Shown here: piece by piece, positions 10,566 to 24,594 of the stretch
Position numbering within the stretch: the first letter of the stretch is position 1
Layout: the number at the start of each line of letters is the position of its first letter
Assembly (NCBI RefSeq): GCF_002078875.1
Contig: NC_034411.1
Coordinates: 6,689,986 to 6,753,985 of the forward strand
From: Numida meleagris
Lineage: Eukaryota > Chordata > Aves > Galliformes > Numididae
Reading direction: 5' to 3'
DNA length: 64,000 nt
Translations under genes and position numbers: made by a program
The notes under the pieces: model-generated
The model's input: the letters and a program-made list of their open reading frames with translations, nothing else
What the model was told of the DNA's origin: nothing
Databases searched by the model: none

Positions 10566-13500
10566 TCCTAGGAAGAAACTAGGAGTATATTAGCTTATTG
10601 TTATTACTGATATTTAAAACGTAAGGAAGATTTCTCTATCACGTATCAGATACATGTGTGGAAAAACAGAAGGAATAACAATTAAAAATTGAGTAGTGAA
10701 CAAACCAAAGGTGTAAATTCTCCCAGAAAACTCCCAAAAAACACGAGGAGGAGTTGTGATAAAACTTGAGTGAATGGCTTCACTTTGTTGCATGCTGCAG
10801 CCCCGCACATTGGGATAGATCAGACCTGGGGATGGGGAAAAAGTTCCAAGCAGTCTGCTAGGAAAATCCACCTGCCTGAGTTTGGGAGGAAATTTGCCTT
10901 GTGAAGTAAACATGCTGGCCCGAAAGAGGGGACAGTTACCCAGCACAAAAGGATTCTCTTTGTGCAGCAGCTTACACCTCATATGGGACAGATGTGAAGA
11001 TGAAGATGTTCTTGCTTGTTTTCTGCCCTTCAGCATTTCATTTTTAATAAATACTCCCTTCTCTGTTTTTAGAGGGAATCTCTGCTTGAGGAAACATGCA
11101 CTATGTGCATTCTTCTTCTTCTGACAAAAAGAAAAAAAAATGCCTTTGGAGAGATCAATAGGAAAGTCCAAATTACATGTGCAGCATTGTGTTTTAAATA
11201 AAACTGGCTTAACGGGGCTAAAAAAAAAAAAAAGTAAGATGCAAACTTTGCAAATAGGAAAAATGCCTAAGCCAGATGATTTAGAGGTATGTATCGTATA
11301 GGAGTGGCTGCCAACAATTGGGTAATAAGCTGTTTTTTGATGCACAAATAGTATTATATTCCATTCCACACTTTTAATAAAACAAAAGCCAAAATTTCTT
11401 GTAAATTATCTATTCAGTAAAAACTCCTAAGACCTGTTTAATCTGTTTTGAAGTACTAATATTTCATAGGCGATATTTAAAAATAGCATATATCAAAGTG
11501 TATGATTTACAAAGAGAAGAAAGAAAATATTTTTCCATTTCCAATCTGAAATCCTTGGATGGAAAGATAAATCTTTTAACATTTGTCTGCTTTTCTTTAC
11601 TTTTTGTCTCTGCTGATTTTTCACAGGCCTCAGCTAAGATTAAATTGCTTCTTGATCAGCTGCTGGTGATTAGTCATTTCATCCCCTTCACAGAAAAGTA
11701 GATTAGGAGTAACAGTTTGGCTGTGATTTTTTTCCTGTTTTCTTTGTTTAGAATTTTTCTGTAGTTGCTCTGTAAAAATGGTAGCTCTGGGTTTTCACTT
11801 CGGCTTTTATTCTGCAGTGCAAGAAATTCAAGAAAAGAGAGGATTAAATTGGTTGCCAGAAACTCTCATTATAATGTTGTCTTTCCTGTAGGTCTTCCTG
11901 TTGTGTCTAAGAACTACCAAGCTTTTTAGCTATATATATGTGCATTAGGAATTAAATATCAAAGGCTACTCTGTAGCATTGAGGCTCTTGGCTGCAAAGC
12001 TGCCCACTTTGTTAAACGTTTTTGCCTTCAAAACTAAGATGATGGTGTGGAGAGTGCCACTTGGGTATGGCCCATAACCTATGAAAATACTTCGTCCTTC
12101 CCAGGGAGCTGGCCAAGAGAATGCTGGATAAATTGGGGCTAGAACATGTAAGGGCTAGGTCTGAAGCCTGAGCAATATAGGTGGTAGAGCTGCTGCTTGA
12201 TGTCAAGCATTCAGTTACCTTAGTGTGCATGCTACATATGCGCATCACACTTGCTATGTCCATTCTGCTCAGCTTTTCTATGAGTGTGGTATCTTTTTCT
12301 TTCAGTCGATGTCAGCAGACAATGGCAGCACTTGCCACCTCTAAAAAATCGGACCACAGAAGTCTGAATGTAAAGTTCTGACTCAAAGTCCCCTTTTTAA
12401 AATCTCCTATTTAAATCCACACTTAAATTTCATGGAAGGTATAAAGAGTAGATTTCAGTGGACAGGCATCAATAAGGATATTTTTCTCTACCAGATCAAT
12501 ATGTACCACCTTGAAAAATCTGAGTCCAGCTGTATTTAGCCAGATCCATATATTATGTATGAATTAGTCTCTGAATTGGGCGTTATGATCAAATATAGTG
12601 ACAGTAAAATAACATGCATGGGATCTTTTGTGTAGAAGAATTTGCATACCAGAGAGTTGTATCCAGTCATATCAATAGCAGTACATTCAGATATGATTGT
12701 TTTTGTTGTTTCTGTTATGTGTGATTTTCTGTGTGATAAAAATTCCTGAAAAAAATGCATCTTAAAAAAAAAAGCATACTTTCAGATATGGATGGTATGC
12801 AATTCTGGGCTGACTGAAGAGAAATGTGTGTGTGTGAATGCGCTTTGTAAGGTACGTTGTGACCACTGGTATGTTGTACAAAACCAAGTTATTAGGTCTG
12901 CTAGGAGTGTTTTTTAATTATTACAGTGTAAAATCAAAACACTGTCTGTATACTTTAATTCTGGTCATCCAGTTGTGTGGTGTTGTTTTTGTTTGTGTGT
13001 TAATCTGGAGCAATTTCCAGCAATTTCTGTCCATTCCAGGGCCTTGCAGCAGTAGGCTCTGTGCAGGGAAGATAGTTCAGAGATGTGTCCTGCTTGATTA
13101 CCAGGGGGACTGGAAAGCAGCAGGTCGGAGAAGGCTGGGGATGGCAAGCCCATTGGCATGGTGAGGGATATGTCGACCCAGCAGGTCTCAGGGCACTGCT
13201 TGGCTGGCTGATGCCAAGTAGATCCAACACTTGTCAAAGCTTGTGTGGCAGTAGAAAGTTTTAAATGCCTATCTCTGGCCACAGCCCTCATTTCAGAGGA
13301 GACAGGAATGTGACTGTGGCCTTCCCCAGTGTCACTGGCACACTATCTGGGCGCCCATGGGGCTCTGGCTTGCCCGTCCCCATGTCTTTCCTACAGCAGG
13401 TCAGCGAGACTTATAGCAGTCTAAACTGGGAGAGTGTTACCTACTTAAACTGTTTTTCTGACTTAATAAGAATTTTTCATCTACAGCAAGCCATTTTAAA

Positions 13501-15299
13501 ATATTGTCTATACACAAACAGTCATTCTGAATAATAGGCCTGCACACAGTAAATGTCAGCTCTTTAAATCACAGAGGACTTCGGAAGCGGAGTAGAGAAT
13601 GCTTCATAACAGTTTAAACTTCAGCCTCCCATTTATTATGTATGTGTTTATAAATCTCCGAGGGGCACTCTTTTTCCTTCTGGAAAACCCAAAGGAGCAG
13701 AGTTGTTTGTCAGCAGAGCTGGGTGCTGTGGCTGCTCCTCTGCATTCTGACCCCATTTGGTTTCAAGGTTGGTATCCAAGGTTGTGCCTGAGGAAATTTT
13801 ATTTATTTTCTCCTAATCAGCAGCATATGAGACCTTTTGTTTCTAGAGAGATAATACCAGGAGAAGAAGAAGTGGCGAGGAGTCAACAGCATAGTGTTGC
13901 GTTGCGTTTTCTTTTTCAGTCTGAACATGAGTAATCACCACCTTTAGAAAAGGGCTTTCTGTTTGTCACATAGGAAGAGTGTAAGGGTATCTCGCACAGC
14001 AATGGCTTTGAAAAATTTCTTCAGCGTTCTCATCCATCTTGGTTAGTATGAATACTTTAGCATTAAATGGAGAAAAGGAGAATCCATCAATAGTTAATAA
14101 CTGACCTTAAGATAGGAATTCAAAGTTCACTACAATTAAACCCAAGTGTCAGCATAACCCACGAGGGAGGCTATCAATATATTTGACTATACCTACCCAT
14201 AGATAGCAGATTTAAATTCTATAAGAGAGAGAGCTGTGCATTATTCCTAATAAAAACATATCGTTGCACTGTCTTACATCCCAGACAAAACACAGAAGTT
14301 CTGTGTTATGAATGATAGTGGGAGAAAGCATACTGAAGAGCAAATGTGATTCTGGATGGAATTTCATCTCATGACTCTACTGTAAACCAGATGTTTGTCA
14401 GATTCAGTGGGAGAATGTATCCATCTTGAAATTTTTAATAAGGTTATGTAAAAGATTAAAAGCAAACATTTACAATGTGTTGGATTTAAAGGCAATTGTA
14501 CTTCTCTTAAATTTGTTTTTTTGCTCGGTAGATCATTGAAATATTTACATAATCTATCTATGGTGTGGTGCACCTCATGGATGGCTTCTTTCATTATGAT
14601 GTTTGATATTCATCCACAACATCAGAAAAACAAAACATAAAAAGGCTGTTCCACAGACATAAACAATACTTGTGATGTAAAAAATATGCTCTATTATTAA
14701 AAAAAAAATGTTTTGCAGCCAAACCTCTGAGTCGTGGAGTAAGAGTCTGACACTTGAAGAAGAGAATTACATTTCCCTATAGAGTTCAGTGCTAGATTCA
14801 CCCCAAGGGAAATTGCTCTGGATAGGAAGCCAGTATGTTGTCACTCTTGCTGCTGCAGCTGATTTTTCCTTCAGTTTCTGTCCCCTTCCAAAGGAAAAGC
14901 AAAGCTTAGAAAAAAAAAGAGCGGAGAGAGAGGAGAAGTGAAATCTTTATTTTGTAGCTGAGACCTCATAAGTGATTACTATGCAGTTGCTAATTTGTTC
15001 GTGCCAGCATCCTTGTAATACCAGTGGGGCAACTTCTTGGACCTACATTCAGGGCCAGTAAATCTCAAGGACTCCTGTCCTTTCTACTGTCTTTTTGTTT
15101 GGCATTTTGCAAGGGAACTTCATAGCAGGGTGTGTCTGTACACAGAGATATACACAGAGAAGCTGCAAGGATATGGCATTATACTACTTTTGAAAAAAAT
15201 GATGAGCCGGCCTGTGCGAAGGATTTTTGAGGTTTTTACATGAAATAGCATTTACAGGAATTGGAATATGTGTTAATCATACTATCTCTTTCATTGCAG
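10566..15299. other. Single-copy noncoding stretch
   Basis: No gene is recognised. It contains the longest open frame in the window (251 codons, minus strand, 10614-11369). That frame runs through a poly-A tract (11220-11233) and is rich in Phe, Ser and Lys without domain pattern, so it is not called a gene. 13010-13260 is a local GC-richer patch of unknown origin. Confidence 0.5.
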
Positions 15300-15345
15300 G
15301 AGATTCCCTCTGCTCAGCGCATAATTCATGGGGATCAAGGACAAA
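15300..15345 (+). other. Candidate 46-nt internal exon
   Basis: A strong acceptor (branch-like GTTAATC, pyrimidine tract, TTTCATTGCAG ending at 15299) and a perfect GTAAGT donor starting at 15346 bracket 46 nt. Two of three frames are open; one reads EIPSAQRIIHGDQGQ. The length is not a multiple of three. It could be a small coding exon, a lncRNA exon or a chance pair. No neighbouring exon could be linked to it. Confidence 0.3.
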
Positions 15346-18300
15346 GTAAGTGAAACTAGTGAAATGTGAGAATAACTCTTCCTCTGATGTATCTCCCATG
15401 TAGCTACAGGATGCGTGAGTCAATTTGGACTTCAGTTGTGATATTTTAATACACCAACCAACTTATTGTGAATTGTAACTAATGTCTATAGCACTTTAAT
15501 TATTTCTGGTACCACCAAGATCTGTCGAATACAAAATCCCCACCAAGTCAGAAGACACTGTTAATGGTGAGATATAATGTACTAAACCGAGGAAGTAGGC
15601 TTTTGAATGGGGTGCTAATTCAACTGCATTATGGACCATTTATGGCCCAGATGGATTATTACAAATGGAAGATATTGCTGATGATTGCTATACCTAAGTT
15701 AATGATGTGCTAGAAACCTTGACTCTCAGTAGCTGAGAATTGTGCTGCTGTAGTCTGCTGTGCACAGCTTTTCTGCCTGTCTTTCTCTCAGCCAGCCCTT
15801 CTGCATCGGATAGCCTGGGATGGTTCAGCATTGCCAGTGCAAAACTCAAGGAGACCTTAAGTTGCATGTGGAGAGGTCAAACATGCTACGGAGATTACTA
15901 ATTTAGAGCCCTTAACTGCATTGTTTACTAGAAAACTACTAGTAATGTCTCTGTGGAAAAAAAGCAAAAGCTGTCTGTTAGTAGTCCGAGATGCACAACA
16001 AGGGTTGTTTCTGTTTGTTTGCTTGGGTCGTGGTAGGCTTGGGAGGACAATGTGTGTGTATCTGTGGGAGAAAGGAAAAAAAATACTGGAATACTGTCCT
16101 GAAGACTTGATCCAAAACTTTTCCGCAGCTCTCTTCTTGACACTAATTGGACACCTCCTATCAGTATAGAACGTCCCCTGAATATTTAGTGAGAACAGTT
16201 TAAAGAGTTGGAGAGATGATTTTCTCAGCAAACTCCCTATATTCATGTAGTTGGCAAGACAGGGAAAGTCGTCAATGTCTTGGCTCCCATTTATGTTTGA
16301 CAAATAGCACCACGATTATTACCCTGTTGAGATACTGAAATGTATCTCAAAAGCCCTAAGCAGGATGGTTGCTGAGAAGTATTTCTTGCATTGAGTAATG
16401 TAATTTTACAGCCTTGAGATTGTCTTGGAGAACGTTACTAAGTTAAAAATGTCAGCCAAGATCAAAGCATAGTGAAAAATACATTGCTGAAGCACCGAAT
16501 CAGAGGTTAGGGGTAGCAGACCCCTCCTAGGAGACTGTGTCCAGAGCCGGTACACACTTATCCCTCCCACTGGCCCCTGACCACGTTAGCTAATCTTGTT
16601 TTAGAGATATAGCACAGGAAAAGATAAAACATGAAATGGCTGAATCTGACTTACTTTGAATGTCTGTCAAGTTTCATGTCTTTTAAGTCCTAAACAGATT
16701 TCTTTCACTTATATGAGTCACTCTGTGGCAGGTCTACATAAATCAGAAAGCAGTCTGGGAGAAGGTCCTTTACTTGCCAGATTCCCGTATCACAGGTTCC
16801 AGTAGAGCACCTAGTTACATGTGTATATGCTGAAGGGATTTGGGATTCAGTAATTGTCGTGGAGTGGGACTTTCCTCATAGCTAAATACCCCGGGGAACA
16901 AGTTGCAAAGGTTAGCTGTATCTGTCAGGTTTTTCGAGTACAACGAAGAATCTTGTCCATTCGGTCTAAATAAAGTGTAATCTCAGCTGCATGGGTCAAA
17001 TATTCCAAGTTCATTTACCAAATCACTGGCCAAATGTCACAAGTTCCAGGCAGACTTAAAATAGAGCAATGCAATCTATCAATACTTAAGCATATTGGAG
17101 GGAGAGCATCATGGCTGGGAGTGTTATTTATTCAGTGAAGCACATGCTAAATTGAACAGCATGCTTTGGATAGAGAGGATGAGGGTCTAGCTTTTTTATT
17201 TCCATATAGAGAGATTTTATACTCAAAAGAACTGTAACAAAAGCCATTTAGACTCATTTGCAGTCCAAGTGTATTATTGCTCCCTGTTACGCTAAAAGTC
17301 TTAAGGAAAACAAGTTTTTGCTGATAATTTTCAGTTCAGATTGGACCTGTGTGGGCTTATAAGGTCATTCGCTTGACTGAGCAGCCACGGACGTTGCACA
17401 GTGGGAAGTGGGCAGGGCTAGTGCTTGACAGCTGTTCTTGGGAGTGATGGCCATATGTATCCCTTGCCACAGGACTGGTTTTCTGATTGAGATCATTCAT
17501 TTGTGGAAATACATGCCTGCTCTTTGAGGGATGATGCTGTAAATTCAAAATAACGTGGAGTTGCATTGGGTTTGCACAGGAGCAAGTGGGCTCTGCTGGT
17601 ATCTGTATGACAGCTCCAACTGGCACAGGGTCAGTTGTCCCACTGAACCTTCCCCTTCCACCAAAAGGTTGCCATGATCAGGAAAAGGGGAAGAAGAGTG
17701 TCTTCCCATAATGAGTAGAATGGTTTAGATGCTCCTCGTGAGGCTTTTTTTCTTGCCTTAGTCATGTGGCATGTCAGTGGGCAAGGCTCCTGCTCCGGGT
17801 GTGCACCAGCACCTGTGTGTGCTCAGAGGAAAGGTATTTCTGTCTCTGTGCCTCTGTCTCCTTCTTCCTCTGTCTGGCTCATCCACTTATCTCGTAGGCT
17901 TTGTTATCACTGAGAATGCCTCTCATTGTGCTCAGATACTGTGCCTATCAGAGTGATCTTGTTTGAGATATCTTCATTTCACAGATGAATATAACCAAGC
18001 ACGCAACAACCCTTAAAGGCCTTTGCTAAGATTGCAAAGTGAGGTAATGTGAGAATTATGATTGCCTGTACACACTGAATTCAGCCTCGTTGTGCATATG
18101 TGTCAAGATACAATCTTTAGTGACGTGTTCACTCATTATTTCTTCCACAGTCCGCTTTTCTTAGCTGTCAGTCTGTTCTTCTAACTCACTTGCTCTGTGT
18201 TCTTTCCTAGGCCTTTAAAATAGCAGCCTGAAAGCACAGAAATGCTGTTGTGCTGACATTCATGTGAGCCATCACTATCTTGACATTTTGTGGTGTTCTT

Positions 18301-19740
18301 TTTTTTTTTTTTTCCCTTTATTTTTAGAGGGCTAAAACCACAAAAGTTGAATCTTACTACCTCTACAGAGCATACTCAGTTCATGAAGCAAAAAGGTAGC
18401 AGTCCCATGAGCAGGACAAGTCTTCATGCCCTGCAAGGTTCAGCAGGCAGCCAAGGCACCTCCTTGCCTCCTGTCTCTTCATTGTATGCTCTGCCAAAAT
18501 CCATGTGTTTCATCAGCCTTTGAAGCTGCACTGATGCTGCGTGGTATCATGGTACTATCACGTGAGACAGACCAAATGGATGTATTTTGAATTGATTCTT
18601 GTCCTGCGCTATAGCTGCGAAGTACCATGGCTGTTGTGAGAGAAGAGAGTTCATCTACAGCCACAGGTAATTAACACATTGCTGACACGACACAAGTGAA
18701 GGCACTGCTCTGTCTGCAGTTCAGCAGGTGTAAGAGTGACCTGTTGCTGCCAGGCAGTCCACTTTTTCTTACCACTCGCCGTTCCCATTATCATGTTTTT
18801 ATAGTTTTCCTTACTGCTCTTCAATGCAGGCCTCAGAGGTTCAGAGTGGCCAGGTGGGCAATTAAAACACGTGTGGCTGGACTTCCTCCTGCTCTTGAAT
18901 CCTTGCCCACATTAACCTAGAATAAATTTTGACACATAGAAACAATGAGCAGCTTCGTAATAGTGTAGTTAACAACAGCTTGGGGTTTTTTTGTTTGTTT
19001 TTCTGGAGTCAAGCTTGCAGGTATGCAGGGCTTTACTAAGGCTTTATTTCCATTAGCTTTGCAATCCACGGCATTTATAAATTCATAACTCTAATCTCCC
19101 CCTTTTTTAACTAAATCCATGAGTAATACACTCAGTCCAACCCGATTGTACCTGCTCTAGCACAGGTGTCAAACTGCTGTGGAAATAAATGGTGGTTGCC
19201 TCTGAAAAAAGAAAAGAATTCTTCAAGAAGTAACCCTCAGACATGCTGCTGTTGCTGTTTGTAAAGCTGTTGTCTTTCATCAACTTTTTTTTGCAGAAGA
19301 TTTTGAAAAGCCATTTGGAATTGTATAAATATGTGAATATAATTGGCTTTCCAATTCCGCAGCTTATCAGAAGGAGAAAGAGAGAAGGGGGGAAACCCCT
19401 AGATATTTCAAAGACAATACATGCATTTGATATAATAGTCTATGATTTTGTCTTTTGTTGTTTAACCCAGGATTGAAGAAACAGATGGTAAGGTTTTCTA
19501 GGAAGCTTAAAACAGAAGCCAAGCTAATACAAAACTGTTTAGCTATCAGACAGGGTAAATCCATTCTGTCGCTTTTTTTTTTTTTTTTCCCCAAATCACA
19601 ACCCATCAAAAGAAAGGTTTAGCTTCATAAAAAGATATTTACCAGGAAGCTTTTTTGCGAAGGAGAAGGGCATGCTTTGTTAAACCAGATGCATTTTATT
19701 TTTCCTGGAACCAAGATTTATGAAAGCAGTGTGCTCATAT
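15346..19740. other. Single-copy noncoding stretch
   Basis: No gene or repeat is recognised. Poly-T runs lie at 18299-18313 and 19573-19588. The latter sits in a pyrimidine-rich stretch that opens a meaningless minus-strand frame. Confidence 0.5.
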
Positions 19741-19744
19741 TTCT

Positions 19745-19900
19745 CCATATACAGTAATTGGAACTCATTATGCTAATTGTATTTCCATTATCACTAATTA
19801 ACAATCATAGTGACCTGGCCCACAGTCTAATTTGTCTTTAATCTGTTTTTGTATAGGGAGTTTTACCCTGTAATTTCAAGGTGATAATTCTATTCTGCAC
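19745..19900. promoter_or_regulatory. Candidate conserved enhancer-like block
   Basis: The sequence at 19756-19810 packs GTAATTGG, CATTATGC-TAATTG, CCATTATCA and ACTAATTAACAATCA. These are several homeodomain and POU-like sites plus a SOX-like ACAAT, followed by TGACCT, a nuclear-receptor half site. This texture is common in deeply conserved noncoding elements. Only motif content is seen here; conservation is inferred. Confidence 0.28.
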
Positions 19901-20988
19901 AACTTTATTGAATAGTGGAATGTAATACTTGTAATATTTAGGGCTGTTCCCAATCAGATAGTTCAAAGGGAATGGGAAGGGAATTTATACCTGTTTGTGC
20001 TGTGGCATTAGTGGATCTGACTCCCTTTGGTACTCTGAGTAACCTACCCGTGTTAGACTTAACCTGTGTTCAGCTTATCTGGAGTAACTGGAGCTTGGTC
20101 AGCATCTTCTGATGAGGTCTGCGAGCTGTGAAGGAATGTGTGTGTGCTTATTGGTGGATAAATCTGTGTGAATCTGCCATTTTTTTTCACTTTCTGACAC
20201 TTCACCTGCAGGAAAACAAGATCTTCCTTAAATGGTGATTTTGGTGTAGTAGAAAACACGTCCTATGTCTTGAGGGGGAAACCCCCCCTCTGAGCTTAGC
20301 ATGTAAAGTGTTCTTTTTATTTTTTTTTTTCTCTTTTTACTTAAACAACAGCTAAGTCCTTGTTCACTTTTTCTCCAGGGTTTGCTGGCATTCAGATGTT
20401 CCAGGTGTTTTTTTTGTCATCATTTTCAGTGTGAGAGAAACAAGCGGCGCTGTGCCACTGGGGTTTTGCAAACCCTACCGCCCATCCCTCTCTAGTCTAT
20501 AACAAAAACACTCTCAGCGACTTATTCCTGGTGACCCTAATATTTTTCTGCGGTGCTGCTCACCTGCTGCCCTTTTTCCTCTGCTGATTCACTGGCTGTA
20601 CATGGCTGCTGATGTCACGTTGTCCCCATCTTACTCCCTGATCGATTTATACCAATAATACTGTGCTGTGCAAGTCCTCTCCCTTAAATCCCGGGCTTAT
20701 TTCTTGGCTTTCTATCCACACCGGGTTCCACCTTTCAGCGAGGTGGGTGCTAAATTTATCCGATTAGCTGTATTATCCTATACCCTTTGCACTGCCCCCG
20801 CTGTGTTTTGTCACTGAGGACTTTTGAAGCTGGGAGCGACTCTAATCTGAGTCATTGATCTCTATGCCTGCTTCCAGCCTAACCCTTTCTGTCCCAGGGT
20901 CTCTGAGTAAAGGAAATGTATATTGTTTGGTGTCAATATGGCTCAACGGCTTGACATTGCTTGTTGATTTGGCCTTGCATGGGTTTGA
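19901..20988. other. Single-copy noncoding stretch
   Basis: No gene is recognised. 20440-20720 is somewhat richer in GC and pyrimidines, without a repeat signature. Confidence 0.5.
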
Positions 20989-21083
20989 AAATATATATAT
21001 ATATATAGACACACACGAGTCTGCATGTGAGGATATGTATAAATTTATATAGAGGTACACATATATGCATACATACATACATC
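20989..21083. repeat. Compound microsatellite (AT)n ... (CATA)n
   Basis: An AT dinucleotide run at about 20989-21008 passes into ACACAC and ends in CATA repeats at 21068-21083. A minus-strand open frame through it is repeat-driven. Confidence 0.9.
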
Positions 21084-23477
21084 TTTTGCCCTCCTGGTTA
21101 CTTTCCAGCTTATTTCTCCTGTTGCAGCTCTCTCCCCTCAGAGCCTTGATATCCTCCTAAATGCCACTTCCCTGCTTTAGGAAGAGATGAGTCATTTCGG
21201 TGTCACAAATCCTCGCAGCTCCTTGTCTTCCCCCTGGAATGTGTCACCTCCTGAATCCACAAGTGAGCCCCAGTTGTGTGTGACCCTCCCTCTCAGCTCT
21301 CTGGGGGAGCTGGTAGAGCTCCAAGGGTCTGATCCCTCTTCAGCTGCCTGCATGGCACAGCTTTGTGCAATAAATGCTGCTCCTTCACCAGCACATAAAT
21401 CAAAGAGTACCACCTAATCAACAAAATAATCTTAATCAATGCTTTCACCGTCTGGCTTTCCCTAGCAAATATAACTCCCTGTTGATGCTTCCCATCCTCC
21501 CTTCTGTTATACCAGATGGTGTATGTTCCACTCTTTTTATTATCCTTCCCTGACCACGACACTTTGCTCAGTCCAGAGATCTTCATACCGCATCCCCTGA
21601 GTGTTCTCTTCAGCAGCTCTGTCCTGCTCATTGCATCTTGATGTTCCAAGCATCTTGCACTAATGACCCTCTTTCCCCCACCCCCTTCACATTGACGTTT
21701 TTCACAATGCTCATTCCCATAGGTTGGTCAGCTGATATCTGGTAGCACATATGCTTTAACCATCAGATATCCTAAATGACCTCTGGTTTTATTGTTGGCA
21801 GCATGTAGGCTGATTTTATTCTTCCATGTTACAGCTTCCTAAATTCTTCAGGATAAACGCAGAGTGTAGTAACCTCTTCTTTTCAGATTACAGAAGTCGA
21901 TCTGCTTCGCATTATCTACAATTACCTTGTTGCTGGATAGGATGACGTAATAATGTAGGCATCGAGTCAGAAGAATTGAACTTCCTAGACATACAGTTCC
22001 ATGGCTTTGTCTTTCTAAGGTGTTTATTCCGAGGAACAAGCTGCATGTTTGTGCTTTAAAAAGGAAAACAATCATCTGAAAATTTCAAGCAGGAGCCCTA
22101 GCAGAATGTCACGCTACGTGGGCTGTGTGTTCTGTGGCATTTTCTGGGGCATTTAGTAAACAGCATAAGATAGGCTTAATCAAGTTAGCAAGTTTTCTTG
22201 TTGCATGTACAGAAATCCTCCCCGCTCTTATCTTCCTGTGTAAAAATGAAGGCTTTTACTGTTATAGGCTCTCCAGAAGCTGCAGCCTTCTTTCCTCAAG
22301 TGCTATGACAGATCAACACTGAATTTGGCATGTGTATACTCCGTAACTCACATCCTGAGTCATGCAGTAACCTCTCCTCTGCTCCTGCACTACGTAACAT
22401 TGAGTAAATGAGACCAGCTTGACTTCAGAGCTTCTTAGGGCAGCAGCAGTGAAATTCAGCAGCAACGAATCCCAGGCGGGATGGTCCCAAGTTCAGCTTA
22501 GCTCTCATTTGAAACATTTGGGTAGAGAAACATAATCTCCCTACGCCATCCGCCTTTCTAGGCTGCAGTTCTGGTCTCCCTGAGCACGTGCTCACTTAAT
22601 ACAATTTGTTGCTAATGTAATAGACATGTGGAGTTGAAAGAGAGGCTGAGTATCTAAATTGCAAAGACCACAAATCAGTCACTGAGTAGATAGATACGCT
22701 AAGTGAACTCCATTTTTCTGGAGTATCTGACAGAACTGGAAATCACAATGCAGAGAGATTTTATCACAGAGGATTTTCAATTTGTTGCTTGGAAAGATGG
22801 GTCAGTAAGCCTCCTCTTTATCCCTAATGACTAAAGAATGTAAATAATCTTGTTGCAACCATTTTTCATGTATATTTTGTATCTAGATGAGGTATATTGC
22901 TTTCTAGGTATTTTTTTCCCAACCTGGGAGCATAAGATTTTTTTTTGTACTCCTGTTAAAAGAGGCACTGCAGACTAATAACTGTTTCATTCATCATAGA
23001 GGTTGATACAGCTAACATTTCAAGTGATATTGTCTGCCAGTAATACTCAATTCCATTGTTGAAGACTGCAGTGCCCAGAGAATGTTTTTCTCATAAAGGT
23101 AGGCTGTAGGGAAATGTAAGGGCTATTTAGTTGTTACGCCAAAGCAGAGACCATAATCTAGTGTCAGAAGGGTTTTACCGGCTACTTATTCTAAAAAAGA
23201 GTCTAAACTTTGCCTTCTGCTTCTTAACTATTCAATAAAAATGTTTAGCAACTGCAGTGATTTGTGTCACACTTTCACTTCACGTGTTGCCATTTTGGGA
23301 AATACTGTTCTTTGCCTTTGTTCCTCTATTCTTGTGGCTGGTGGCAAACCAGATCTTGAAACATTTATTGCTGTCTGATATAGGATTATATGCTCAGAGA
23401 AGAAAAAAATGTAGTCTGCATAACTCTGAAGCAGCAGAACAATTACTAGGATGTTATGAATAGGAGGGACCTTTGCG
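21084..23477. other. Single-copy noncoding stretch
   Basis: No gene or transposon is recognised. 21180-21420 is locally GC-rich and open on both strands, but it lacks splice sites or domain pattern. Confidence 0.5.
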
Positions 23478-24062
23478 AGCAAAATGCCTGTGGAACATCC
23501 CTGAAGGCCTGCTTGAAGTCCAGCAGTTGTGGCTTACTCTCAGACACATTTTATGACTTTTTTGACATGACTTTGATTTAGAAATTTCCAGTGGTGGAGC
23601 ATCTACTGCGAACTTTAATTGGTTGTTTTCTCTGTAAGGAAAACAATAAGAAGTGCACCATGTTCTGAACCTTAATTTGTCTAATTTGAACTTCAAGCTA
23701 TTGAATCTTGTTAAGCCTTTGTCAGCTAGATTGAAGAGTCATCAATTATCAATTTTCATTCCCTTTGATAATAGATACTTATAGACTAATAAATTATCCT
23801 TTAACCTTTTCTTCATTAAGCTAATAGATTGAGCACCAGGAGTCTCTCACTTCAAGGCATATTTTCCATTTTTTTTATTCATTCATGTGACTCTTGAGTT
23901 CTCTCCAATTTTTCAGTGTTCTTGTAAAGTACATGAATAAGAACCAAGTGTACTTGCGCTATAGTTCCTCCACCAGAATCAAGGATGCATTGGCACAGCT
24001 TTCCTATATACTTACTTGCAATTCTTATGTTTATTTAGCAACAGATCACACTAGCTATCAGA
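23478..24062 (-). mobile_element. Old CR1-type LINE fragment (minus strand)
   Basis: The plus strand reads through the reverse complement of an old, AT-rich CR1 lineage common to turtles, crocodilians and birds. Matching phrases are GTGGTGGAGCATCTACTGCG (23593), AGCTATTGAATCTTGTTAAG (23697), ATACTTATAGACTAATAAAT (23774), AGATTGAGCACCAGGAGTCT (23827) and the following 'CTCACTTCAAGGCATATTTTCC'-type segment near 23848. The order of these phrases matches the family from 3' UTR into the end of the reverse-transcriptase ORF. Many substitutions mark it as ancient and dead. Confidence 0.8.
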
Positions 24063-24433
24063 TTTTTCCAGCAAACTCTCACACAAATGATTATTCACAC
24101 TGACTTCTAAGTACCAATTACGAGGACAGAATAATTTCTGTTAACTCAGTTTTGTTTCTGGCTATATGACCTGACATTTTATCAAATTGAAATGAGTGTT
24201 GTGTGCTCAGCAAGACAGAAGGATTACCAAGCAGATGAACTCTGAGTTGTCTGTTAGCTGTTTCTGAGAATTGTCTTATTAGGTGCTTGGTCCTTCAATA
24301 GGTACACAAAGGGAGAACTTTGTGAGGAGTATCTGGCTAGGAAGACCTAGAATGCACTCAGTACAGTGCACGGTACTGTGCCACATCATGGAAAAAAACC
24401 AAAACAAAACATTTGTCTTTATTTCAACTTTAG

Positions 24434-24545
24434 CCAAGCCTCTGGTATTTACTGCTGGAAAGCTGATGATATGGATGTTCAGTGCTAATAACTCTGAGGC
24501 CACAGTGAAGAAATTGAAAAAGGCTGGTGGGTGGACAGTCAAATG
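24434..24545 (+). other. Exon-like segment, 112 nt
   Basis: The acceptor TTTATTTCAACTTTAG ends at 24433. A strong donor, ATG/GTAAGT, starts at 24546. One frame stays open across it and reads AKPLVFTAGKLMIWMFSANN near its start, followed by a Lys-rich end. It lies between two CR1 fragments. I know no protein match, and chance pairing of splice-like sites is quite possible. Confidence 0.18.
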
Positions 24546-24594
24546 GTAAGTCATAGATGACTTTGAGTGAACCTTATTGCTAGGGAAGTGGCAT

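Noticed and set aside
10614..11369. 251-codon minus-strand ORF, longest in the window
   Set aside because: It crosses a poly-A tract that gives a Phe run. It has Ser/Phe/Lys-rich composition without domain pattern, and no splice or promoter context. It is likely a chance frame.
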